DNA of 9,222 nt, taken from NCBI GenBank assembly GCA_003526525.1, contig DPVV01000299.1, positions 1 through 9,222 of the forward strand, written 5' to 3'. A program made the position numbers and the translations under genes. The notes below the pieces were generated by a model, which was given only the letters and a program-made list of their open reading frames with translations, made no database searches and was not told where the DNA came from. Of the stretch, positions 1 to 4,920 are shown piece by piece. Position 1 is the first letter of the stretch, and each line of letters starts with the position of its first letter. The stretch comes from Lachnoclostridium phytofermentans. Lineage in GTDB: Bacteria; Bacillota; Clostridia; Lachnospirales; Lachnospiraceae.

Positions 1-21
1 ATGTCACATTGGGGTGATTTA
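1..21. repeat. Direct repeat copy 1 (21 bp, with internal dyad)
   Basis: These 21 bases recur without mismatch at 80-100, 79 bp further on. Each copy contains the dyad TCAC-N6-GTGA (here 4-7 and 14-17), a plausible site for a dimeric helix-turn-helix protein. Unlike the second copy, this one is not followed by a start codon. The base before position 1 is outside the window, so the repeat could extend further left. The operator role is inference. Confidence 0.7.
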
Positions 22-79
22 TTAATTTTTTTATTATATTAAGTTTAGTATATTATTTATGTCTTGAAAATTGACAAGT

Positions 80-100
80 ATGTCACATTGGGGTGATTTA
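80..100. repeat. Direct repeat copy 2, overlapping the RBS of the XRE regulator
   Basis: Identical to 1-21 over all 21 bases. The dyad TCAC (83-86) / GTGA (93-96) overlaps the Shine-Dalgarno stretch GGGGTGA (90-96) that serves the ATG at 101. Protein bound here, or a structure in the mRNA, could therefore affect expression of the regulator directly. Autoregulation is inferred from position. No convincing -10/-35 pair was found between the two copies; the TTGACA at 71-76 has no good -10 at the right distance. Confidence 0.7.
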
Positions 101-1051
101 ATGATAACAACTACATTTGGTGCTTTATTAAAAGAGATAAGAAAAACAAATAATTTGACACAAGCAGATGCTTGTAAAGATATCTGCTCTTTAAGACAGT
201 ATGTGAGAATTGAAAATAATATTTCAGAACCTTCGATGTATCTAGTTCAGTTACTTTCCCATCGTTTAAATTATGACCTTATTGCTTATTATAAACTCAT
301 ATACTGCGATCAAACATTACAAGCAAATACAATTAAAACAGAAGCAGATGTCTTAATCATAGATGGGCAATATGATGAATTAGAGAAACTTATAAATAGA
401 ATTGAATATTATCCTGAATTTAGAAAAGGTGAAAATCTTCAGTTCATTTACTACTACAAGTCGTTATGTGCCCACGGCAAAAAAGATTATAACCAAGCAG
501 TACAATACTGTATGAATGGGTTACATATAGAGGATCCAAGTTTTAGTAAAAACCATTTATATGGTAAAATTAGCTCATGTGTTGGTTTGAATTTATATCA
601 TAATCTTGGGTGTTATCTTAAGGAATCAGGGAAATTGGATTTAGCTTTTGATATATGGAATAAGATATTAATTGACATTGAAAAGAAAGTGGCATTAAAC
701 TTTTCTTATTATCAATCCTCAATAGAATTTGTAAAACAACTATATTTATCGACTTCCTATAATATTGGTATCCTAAAAACTGGCTTAGAGGAGTATAGGA
801 TAGCTCTAGATTATTTTGAAAAAGGAATCATATTTGCAAATAAGCATAATTGCTCTTATTGCTTGACTATTATAGTTAGACAAAAAATGCGTGTATTATA
901 TACACTTAAGCGTTATGATGAAGCAAAAGCCTCTTACGATATCTGTATGGGGTTATACTTAGTACAGGGAGATATAAATGAATTTAAGAGATGTGAGCAA
1001 ATAATGAAGGAAGATTATCCAGAGTTATTGAAAATAAAAATGTACGAATAG
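101..1051 (+). CDS. XRE-family transcriptional regulator with TPR-like C-terminal domain (RRNPP-like)
   Basis: Predicted cytoplasmic DNA-binding regulator of 316 aa. Residues about 6-60 form an XRE-type helix-turn-helix (FGALLKEIRK, then LTQ, then YVRIEN). The rest (about 80-310) is alpha-helical with TPR-like features such as LYHNLGCYLKESGKLDLAF, Y-N-I-G-I and A-L-D-Y-F-E-K-G. This HTH plus TPR layout is that of the RRNPP peptide-sensing regulators (Rgg, PlcR, NprR, ComR types), but the layout alone does not prove a peptide ligand. In-frame starts exist at 71 (TTG) and 80 (ATG). The ATG at 101 is preferred because GGGGTGA lies 4 bases before it and the HTH begins directly after it. The gene is monocistronic and converges on the agr-like locus. 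A 21-bp repeat overlaps its RBS. No signal peptide or membrane segment is seen. No specific target can be named. Confidence 0.85.
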   Translation: MITTTFGALLKEIRKTNNLTQADACKDICSLRQYVRIENNISEPSMYLVQLLSHRLNYDLIAYYKLIYCDQTLQANTIKTEADVLIIDGQYDELEKLINRIEYYPEFRKGENLQFIYYYKSLCAHGKKDYNQAVQYCMNGLHIEDPSFSKNHLYGKISSCVGLNLYHNLGCYLKESGKLDLAFDIWNKILIDIEKKVALNFSYYQSSIEFVKQLYLSTSYNIGILKTGLEEYRIALDYFEKGIIFANKHNCSYCLTIIVRQKMRVLYTLKRYDEAKASYDICMGLYLVQGDINEFKRCEQIMKEDYPELLKIKMYE

Positions 1052-1067
1052 TAAAATTACATGAAAT

Positions 1068-1163
1068 AAAATAGTATAGATTCTATATAACAAAATAGTA
1101 TAGGTTCCATAAAACAAAATAGTATAGGTTGCATAAAACAAAATAGTATAGTTTCCATAAAAC
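1068..1163. repeat. Four tandem 24-bp repeats (plus one degenerate unit)
   Basis: Head-to-tail units at 1068-1091, 1092-1115, 1116-1139 and 1140-1163. All begin AAAATAGTATAG and end with an AT-rich tract closing in AAC. Units 2, 3 and 4 differ from one another at only one or two positions; unit 1 is more diverged. A degenerate fifth unit can be aligned at about 1045-1067 and includes the TAG stop codon of the XRE gene, so the array starts at the end of that gene. The last unit runs into the terminator stem. The role is unknown: a minisatellite, a set of binding sites, or a small repeated reading frame on the minus strand are all possible. Confidence 0.9.
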
Positions 1164-1208
1164 AAAAAACGTATACCTCCTATCAGTCTGGGATTATACG
1201 TTTTTGTT
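1161..1208. terminator. Bidirectional terminator between the XRE gene and the agr-like locus
   Basis: AAAAACGTATA (1165-1175) pairs perfectly with TATACGTTTTT (1195-1205), an 11-bp stem that extends 3 bp more (1161-1163 with 1206-1208) past a one-base bulge. The loop is 19 bases (1176-1194). T-runs follow the stem in both directions, so it can end the plus-strand XRE transcript and the minus-strand receiver transcript. The loop contains CCTCCT, which reads AGGAGG on the minus strand. Confidence 0.75.
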
Positions 1209-1228
1209 ATATTTTAAATTATATACAA

Positions 1229-1639
1229 TTATCTCGGCAATGGCACCTGATACATCGCCTCATGCACCTCATCTATTATACTCATCAAACTTTCAGTACT
1301 AAACGGTTTTGAAACAATATTCGTTATCCCAAGATTGTATGCCTCTCTCATCTTTGATTCATTTACTGTTCCAGATAATATAGCAACATACGGCGAATCT
1401 GTCTCTTTTTCCATTAAGTACCGAACAATATCTAAGCCATTTTCATGTTCCAATTTTGTTTGTGAGTTTGTACTTAAATTCAGATCAAGAAAAATAAGAT
1501 CTATCTTTTCCTCGTCTAAGATTTTAACTGCCTCTTCATAGGTTCCAGCATCAAACATATATAAATTTCTATACTTGCTTAAACTAGTTTTTATACCGAT
1601 TCGAATAAAAGCCACATCATCAACAATTAATATATTCAA
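1229..1639 (-). CDS. Stand-alone receiver-domain response regulator (no output domain)
   Basis: A 136-aa CheY-like receiver and nothing more. Visible landmarks are the acidic pair D7-D8 (ILIVDD), phospho-acceptor D52 (FLDLNL), S89 of ILSG and K111 of SKPF. After K111 only the last receiver helix and a short tail remain, so there is no DNA-binding, LytTR or enzymatic domain. The loop after D52 is long: about 16 residues to the conserved glycine (NGLDIV) instead of about 8. A GTG at 1648 would give 3 more residues but overlaps the ribosome site. The TTG at 1639 has GAGGTGA (1645-1651) at proper spacing and yields the usual M-N-I-L-I-V-D-D beginning, so it is preferred. It is the last gene of the agr-like locus, 206 bp after agrD, with a promoter of its own. 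Presumed partner is the kinase at 2699-4000. Possible roles are a phosphate sink, a relay, or control by protein contact; none is shown by the sequence. Confidence 0.85.
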   Translation of the reverse strand: MNILIVDDVAFIRIGIKTSLSKYRNLYMFDAGTYEEAVKILDEEKIDLIFLDLNLSTNSQTKLEHENGLDIVRYLMEKETDSPYVAILSGTVNESKMREAYNLGITNIVSKPFSTESLMSIIDEVHEAMYQVPLPR

Positions 1640-1695
1640 GTCTGTCACCTCATTTCATAAAAATTCATTTTCTTATTAAAGTTATTTATAATACT

Positions 1696-1724
1696 ATAAT
1701 AGCAGAAAAACATAAATAATTCAA
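1696..1724 (-). promoter_or_regulatory. Predicted sigma-A promoter of the receiver gene
   Basis: On the minus strand: -35 TTGAAT (1719-1724), a 17-bp spacer, and -10 TATTAT (1696-1701) preceded by TGC, an extended -10 element. It lies about 57 bases before the preferred TTG start and downstream of the agrD hairpin, so the receiver can be expressed apart from agrD. Confidence 0.6.
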
Positions 1725-1789
1725 TTGCATTTCCTTTATCTTTCTTCTTGAGATAACCACCGAGCGATTCATACACCTTAAATTCTTAA

Positions 1790-1829
1790 GAAGCAGAGTC
1801 TACATGTTTCCAATGTTAGGCTCTGCTTC
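1790..1829 (-). terminator. Hairpin after agrD (weak terminator or mRNA-end stabiliser)
   Basis: GAAGCAGAG (1790-1798) pairs perfectly with CTCTGCTTC (1821-1829). The stem extends inward by TCT/AGG (one G-T pair) and, past a single bulged base, by ACAT/ATGT. It begins 16 bases after the agrD stop. The minus-strand tail (TTAAGAATTT) is a poor U-run, so it may only partly terminate, or may protect the 3' end of agrD mRNA. The plus-strand tail is no better. Confidence 0.55.
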
Positions 1830-1845
1830 CATTTATCTTACTAGA

Positions 1846-1965
1846 TTAGTCAATTAATTCCTCTGGCATATCATCCTGACCTAAGATCCAAAATAGGCAT
1901 TGGCCAGAAAGTGCCTCTGCAATTGCTACAAATGTCGTTACCGCTGATAATAAAATCTTTGTCAT
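1846..1965 (-). CDS. agrD: AgrD-type cyclic lactone autoinducer peptide precursor
   Basis: A 39-aa precursor of a secreted autoinducing peptide. It has the three AgrD parts: a hydrophobic/amphipathic N-terminus (MTKILLSAVTTFVAIAEAL), a central core with one cysteine (SGQCLFWILG, Cys23), and an acidic tail ending DDMPEELID that matches the P-E-x-L style tail of clostridial AgrD proteins. By family rule AgrB removes the tail and Cys23 forms a thiolactone with the new C-terminus. A ring of five (CLFWI) or six (CLFWIL) residues is plausible; the exact ends cannot be read from sequence. The start is an ATG with AAGGAGG 8 bases upstream, the strongest ribosome site in the locus. It lies 102 bp downstream of agrB and has a likely promoter in that gap. 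The single-cysteine core and its position after agrB make the call firm despite the size. Confidence 0.9.
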   Translation of the reverse strand: MTKILLSAVTTFVAIAEALSGQCLFWILGQDDMPEELID

Positions 1966-2008
1966 AAATATAACCTCCTTTATTAATTATAAATTAAAGT
2001 ACAAGTTC

Positions 2009-2037
2009 ATTTTATCATTCCTTACATAATTTAACAA
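2009..2037 (-). promoter_or_regulatory. Predicted promoter of agrD
   Basis: On the minus strand: -35 TTGTTA (2032-2037), a 17-bp spacer, and -10 TAAAAT (2009-2014) preceded by TGA, an extended -10 element. It sits in the 102-bp agrB-agrD gap and would give a leader of roughly 37 bases. It would let the peptide precursor be made in excess over AgrB and the kinase. Confidence 0.5.
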
Positions 2038-2067
2038 GTGGTTTTTTGGATACTTTTGCATATTTAA

Positions 2068-2643
2068 TTATATTCTATCATGTTGTACTTTGAAAATCTT
2101 GTACACCATTGGAGTAGTTAATAATAATATTAATAACATCGAGAATAAGCACATACTATAAATTTCCATCCAAAGAAAACGAATTAAAAAGGTAAGTACC
2201 ATAGCAATAAAAAATTTAAATTTCATCTCTTTCTTTTCTACCATCTTACGAATCGGCCTTGCAGCTGTCCCTTGTGGTACATATCGATACCATAAAAAAA
2301 GATTAATCAACCATAAAATTATCTCTAGCTGAATTGTTAATGGTACTAATTTGGTAATCACAATGATAGCACCTACCAATAGTAAGGAACTAAAAAAACA
2401 TACCAGATAATTCTTAACATGTATACCACCAGAGTTACTCCGATATAACTTGAGCACAATCATTGCAATCACAGCTTCTTCCAAACAATGAAACCAAAAA
2501 AGAATAAACGCAATTAGAAGCGAAAAAATCAAGCTGCGTAGAAAATTTTTTGTTTGGTAAACTGCACGTTTAGCTCTTATAGGTTCATACCCCTTAGTTG
2601 TCATTAATAATTGCTCTAAATCATTGTAAGTAAAATGATTCAA
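2068..2643 (-). CDS. agrB: AgrB-like accessory gene regulator protein (AgrD-processing membrane peptidase)
   Basis: Integral membrane cysteine endopeptidase that trims and helps export AgrD; 191 aa, the normal AgrB length. The catalytic pair is visible as H75 and C82 in SGGIHVKNYLVC, matching the conserved His and Cys of AgrB. The downstream motif YVPQGTAARPI (about 120-132) is the family's Y-x-P...RP-I signature. Hydrophobic segments lie at about 36-50, 54-66, 80-98, 105-118, 144-158 and 160-180. The start is a TTG with AAAGGAGG about 8 bases upstream, more convincing than the internal ATG at codon 14. It follows the kinase gene by 55 bp and precedes agrD by 102 bp, so it is probably cotranscribed from the kinase promoter. 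Confidence 0.93.
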   Translation of the reverse strand: MNHFTYNDLEQLLMTTKGYEPIRAKRAVYQTKNFLRSLIFSLLIAFILFWFHCLEEAVIAMIVLKLYRSNSGGIHVKNYLVCFFSSLLLVGAIIVITKLVPLTIQLEIILWLINLFLWYRYVPQGTAARPIRKMVEKKEMKFKFFIAMVLTFLIRFLWMEIYSMCLFSMLLILLLTTPMVYKIFKVQHDRI

Positions 2644-2698
2644 TTATACAGCCTCCTTTAAACTATGTAACAAATTACGTTCCTTAATCTGAAGTACA

Positions 2699-4000
2699 CT
2701 AATTATTTATGGTTAGTCGTATCTCATATTCTCCTTTGTTATCCGTAATATCGTAATTAATTTTCTTATTTTTTCTTACCATTTCCTCAATATTTCTTAG
2801 ACCAATATGTTTTGATGTTCCATACTTTAATAACTTACCGTTTTCATCATAGTTCTTGAAATTCTTAGTAGTAAATTCAAATCGATCATCATCAAATTTT
2901 AGATTGATATAAACCGTCTTGTCCTTAGTAAAGTGTGCAGCTTCAATCGCATTATCTACAATAATGTTGATTAGATCAATAAATATTTTGGAATTTATTT
3001 CAACATCGCTACTACCATCATAAGTAACCTTTAAATTCACACCTAATTCCCTAGCATAATCTTGTTTTATACTTAATATTGATGCTACCACAGTGTTTGG
3101 GATATTAATATATTTTAACTTATAGTTTATTTTATTTTTATTATCCCAATCCAGTAAGTCTTTTAAAACTACACGGACATCCTCAATTTTTAGCTCTTCA
3201 CAATTCACAAAGAAGTTCACAGCCTGCATCATGTTATTGTAGCTATGACCAAAGTAGTTTATATTCTCAACAAAATCCTGATGGATCTCGTTTAATTTAT
3301 TTCTCTCTTCAATTTGTCGATTCCTATAACTCGTAATAACAGATTCATAGTAGGTTAATAAAAAAATTGTTGAGACAAGAAGTATTGTAAAACAGATTAA
3401 CAAAAATGATTCATTACTAATTCCTTGTTTTTCATAAATATCTGCCCCCACAACAGCAAACATTACCAAAAGGAATAATGTTACTCCAAACTTGATGTAT
3501 TTTACAAATCTTTGGGCTCTTTTCGTTTTCGTTTCACAATATCTTATTACTTTATCATAGAAATTATCTTGATTTATCCACATATAAATGGCCAATATCA
3601 CCATACCAATCATATACATTCCTTGACAAATATCAAGATGAACTTGTTTCGGTAACGTTATATTTAATAAACTAAATACAGCATTAGTAATTAATAGAGC
3701 TAAAATCTGTAATACAACAATTACAACAGTTATTAAAAATCCGGTAGTTAAAGACACTACAAAATTGCGTTGATATAAATAATAAGTTAATATAATGATA
3801 AAAACTAAAGGTAAAAATTGCATAAGTATTTCACCAATATAAAAAGGAATCTCTATATTAATCTTTGTTTTATAATATGACATACAAAATAAAGCAGCTG
3901 TATATCCTGCGAATCCGTAAATTCCTTTTTTACGAAATAAAGAGCGTACAAAAAATGCTACTACTAGACAATCTAGTAATAAAAGAATTGAATCATGCAT
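2699..4000 (-). CDS. agrC: AgrC-like GHKL sensor histidine kinase
   Basis: Predicted membrane receptor kinase for the AgrD-derived peptide; 433 aa. The N-terminal half is hydrophobic with six or seven likely transmembrane segments (about 3-18, 28-42, 54-75, 82-107, 125-141, 172-187, 199-218). Next come a helical dimerisation/phospho-acceptor part with H252 in FGHSYNNMMQ and a GHKL ATPase domain with the N-box IIVDNAIEAA (N350) and the G-box GTSKHIGLRNIEE (about 394-406). In this kinase family the residue after the histidine is usually Asp (HDY-N); here it is Ser, which may alter phosphotransfer. A GTG at 4015 adds five residues but overlaps the ribosome site AAAGGTGG. The ATG at 4000 is preferred because the first membrane segment then follows at once. 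It is the first gene of the agr-like locus, 55 bp before agrB, with a near-consensus promoter upstream. Peptide specificity is inferred from context. Confidence 0.9.
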   Translation of the reverse strand: MHDSILLLLDCLVVAFFVRSLFRKKGIYGFAGYTAALFCMSYYKTKINIEIPFYIGEILMQFLPLVFIIILTYYLYQRNFVVSLTTGFLITVVIVVLQILALLITNAVFSLLNITLPKQVHLDICQGMYMIGMVILAIYMWINQDNFYDKVIRYCETKTKRAQRFVKYIKFGVTLFLLVMFAVVGADIYEKQGISNESFLLICFTILLVSTIFLLTYYESVITSYRNRQIEERNKLNEIHQDFVENINYFGHSYNNMMQAVNFFVNCEELKIEDVRVVLKDLLDWDNKNKINYKLKYINIPNTVVASILSIKQDYARELGVNLKVTYDGSSDVEINSKIFIDLINIIVDNAIEAAHFTKDKTVYINLKFDDDRFEFTTKNFKNYDENGKLLKYGTSKHIGLRNIEEMVRKNKKINYDITDNKGEYEIRLTINN

Positions 4001-4063
4001 ATGTAATATCCCCACCTTTAATTTCTAATCCCCTAGCGCTTTGATACATTACTCTATTTCTAT

Positions 4064-4092
4064 ATTCTACCTTTTTTAAACATTTTTGTCAA
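4064..4092 (-). promoter_or_regulatory. Strong predicted sigma-A promoter of the agrC-agrB locus
   Basis: On the minus strand: perfect -35 TTGACA (4087-4092), a 17-bp spacer, and -10 TAGAAT (4064-4069, 5 of 6 consensus). The predicted leader is about 57 bases to the ATG at 4000. No LytTR-style tandem repeats were recognised near it, which fits the absence of a LytTR regulator in the locus. Confidence 0.75.
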
Positions 4093-4159
4093 AACAATAA
4101 CTGGCATTTTCAAAATTATTTTCTAAATTAATTCATATTGATTTTCCCTTATTTTGTAA

Positions 4160-4188
4160 TTGACTTCTCATCTTTACTATGCTATAGT
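4160..4188 (+). promoter_or_regulatory. Predicted sigma-A promoter upstream of the cold-shock gene
   Basis: -35 TTGACT (4160-4165, 5 of 6), a 17-bp spacer, and -10 TATAGT (4183-4188, 5 of 6) preceded by TGC, an extended -10 element. Transcription should start near 4195, giving a leader of about 207 bases to the cold-shock ATG at 4402. Long leaders are usual for cold-shock genes. No second plus-strand promoter was found between the hairpin at 4217-4274 and the gene. Confidence 0.7.
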
Positions 4189-4216
4189 AATAGGGTAATA
4201 TAAATGCGATTTTGAT

Positions 4217-4274
4217 TCACATATTTTTGTAAGTCATTAACATTTAATGATTTACAAAAATATGTGATTTTTTT
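4217..4274 (+). terminator. Long hairpin with T-run in the cold-shock leader (terminator or attenuator-like)
   Basis: TCACATATTTTTGTAA (4217-4232) pairs without mismatch with 4252-4267. A G-T pair (4233/4251) and TCATTAA/TTAATGA (4234-4240/4244-4250) continue the stem to 24 bp, closed by the loop CAT. Seven T's follow on the plus strand (4268-4274), and the minus side lacks a T-run. It looks like an intrinsic terminator for plus-strand transcription, yet it sits only about 20 bases after the predicted start and about 130 bases before the cold-shock gene. It may make an 80-nt RNA, act as an attenuator, or be a structured leader element. The stem is AT-rich, so its strength may vary with temperature. 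Confidence 0.7.
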
Positions 4275-4318
4275 ATGAGCTATCACTCGTAAGCATTAAG
4301 TGCAGTCGCTTTTAGTTT

Positions 4319-4388
4319 TAGACAGTAAGGTTACTGTAAAGTTTCTTTATTGTTCACAAGACAGCATGCTGTCAAATATTCAATATTT
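4319..4388 (+). repeat. Short dyads in the cold-shock leader
   Basis: Three small inverted repeats precede the ribosome site: ACAGTA-AGGT-TACTGT (4322-4337), the perfect 14-bp palindrome GACAGCATGCTGTC (4360-4373) and AATATT-C-AATATT (4376-4388). The last ends just before AGGAGG (4390-4395). They could be leader structures that gate translation or a protein site. None resembles a named riboswitch. Confidence 0.4.
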
Positions 4389-4401
4389 TAGGAGGTATCT
4401 T

Positions 4402-4605
4402 ATGAACAAGGGTACAGTTAAATGGTTCAATGCACAAAAAGGATTTGGTTTTATCACAAACAGCGAAACTGGTGAAGATGTTTTCGTACATTTTTCCGGT
4501 ATTGCAGCAGATGGCTTTAAGTCTTTAGACGAAGGTCAGAATGTAACTTTCGAGATTACTAAAGGCGCTCGTGGTATGCAGGCAACTAACGTTAACATTG
4601 CATAA
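4402..4605 (+). CDS. csp: CspA-family cold-shock protein
   Basis: Small single-stranded nucleic-acid-binding protein of 67 aa, a single cold-shock domain at the standard family length. Both RNA-binding motifs are intact: RNP1 KGFGFI (residues about 13-18) and RNP2 VFVHF (about 27-31), with the typical beginning [10 protein letters not shown]. Such proteins act as RNA chaperones that keep mRNA unstructured, especially in the cold. The open frame extends upstream to 4300, but the ATG at 4402 has AGGAGG (4390-4395) 6 bases before it and gives the family N-terminus. The gene stands alone on the plus strand, divergent from the agr-like locus, behind an approximately 207-base structured leader and followed by a strong hairpin. 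Which paralogue it is cannot be decided from one gene. Confidence 0.95.
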   Translation: MNKGTVKWFNAQKGFGFITNSETGEDVFVHFSGIAADGFKSLDEGQNVTFEITKGARGMQATNVNIA

Positions 4606-4622
4606 TCGAATAAAGATTTAAT

Positions 4623-4670
4623 AAAGTGTCTTCGTCTTCAAGCAATTTTACTTGAAGGCGAAGACACTTT
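4623..4670 (+). terminator. Terminator of the cold-shock gene
   Basis: A 20-bp stem, 4623-4642 with 4651-4670, perfect except for one G-T pair, with an 8-base loop. It begins 17 bases after the csp stop. The following tail (GTCTTTACG) is only moderately T-rich, but the stem is very stable. It may also serve as back-up termination for minus-strand transcription arriving from ppaC. Confidence 0.75.
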
Positions 4671-4724
4671 GTCTTTACGATCACATTTCACCTTGCTGAG
4701 CAAATAGCGAGTAAGCATCATACG

Positions 4725-4759
4725 AAAAAGAGCAAACCGTATCTGGTTTGCTCTTTTTT
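4725..4759. terminator. Bidirectional terminator downstream of the rnr-smpB-ppaC operon
   Basis: AAAAAGAGCAAACC (4725-4738) pairs perfectly with 4745-4758 around a 6-base loop, giving T6 on the plus strand and T5 on the minus strand. For the minus-strand operon it would leave a 3' untranslated tail of roughly 160-195 bases after ppaC. For plus-strand transcription it backs up the csp terminator. Confidence 0.8.
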
Positions 4760-4920
4760 GGCTCTACATCAAGTACTGGAGCATGATTGATAAGAATCAT
4801 ACCCCAAGACTGACATAAAGCCTTTGTTTTATAATAAAGAAAAGTTACCGAAGCGTACTTTTTCTTGTTGTAAATATATTTCATAATTATAATGCTACAT
4901 GCTACAAAATTCTATTATCA

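Larger units (their letters stand above)
4606..4920. other. Convergent intergenic region between csp and ppaC
   Basis: About 315 bases holding two strong hairpins (4623-4670 and 4725-4759) and no gene I can support. A 67-codon minus-strand frame (4681-4884) crosses the second hairpin and lacks a ribosome site; it was rejected. Confidence 0.6.

Noticed and set aside
71..76. TTGACA as a -35 element for the XRE gene
   Set aside because: No acceptable -10 lies 16-18 bp downstream, and transcription would begin inside or after the start codon.
71..100. Longer N-terminus of the XRE regulator from TTG 71 or ATG 80
   Set aside because: The added residues are encoded by the 21-bp repeat and contain the Shine-Dalgarno sequence for ATG 101. 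The HTH domain starts right after ATG 101.
1068..1163. CRISPR array
   Set aside because: The 24-bp units are directly adjacent with no unique spacers, and no cas genes are present.
4217..4267. Miniature inverted-repeat transposon
   Set aside because: The arms are separated by only 3 bases, no target-site duplication is evident, and a one-sided T-run fits an RNA terminator better.
4300..4401. N-terminal extension of the cold-shock protein (34 extra codons)
   Set aside because: The family length and N-terminus fit ATG 4402, which has an excellent AGGAGG. The extension reads through leader palindromes.
4606..4680. tmRNA (ssrA) gene near smpB
   Set aside because: No tRNA-like ends or tag-encoding frame were seen. 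The structure here is a simple terminator hairpin after csp.
4681..4884. 67-codon minus-strand frame after ppaC
   Set aside because: It has no ribosome site before its ATG, and a strong bidirectional terminator (4725-4759) lies inside it. The product has no recognisable domain. A real short gene is not excluded but is not supported.
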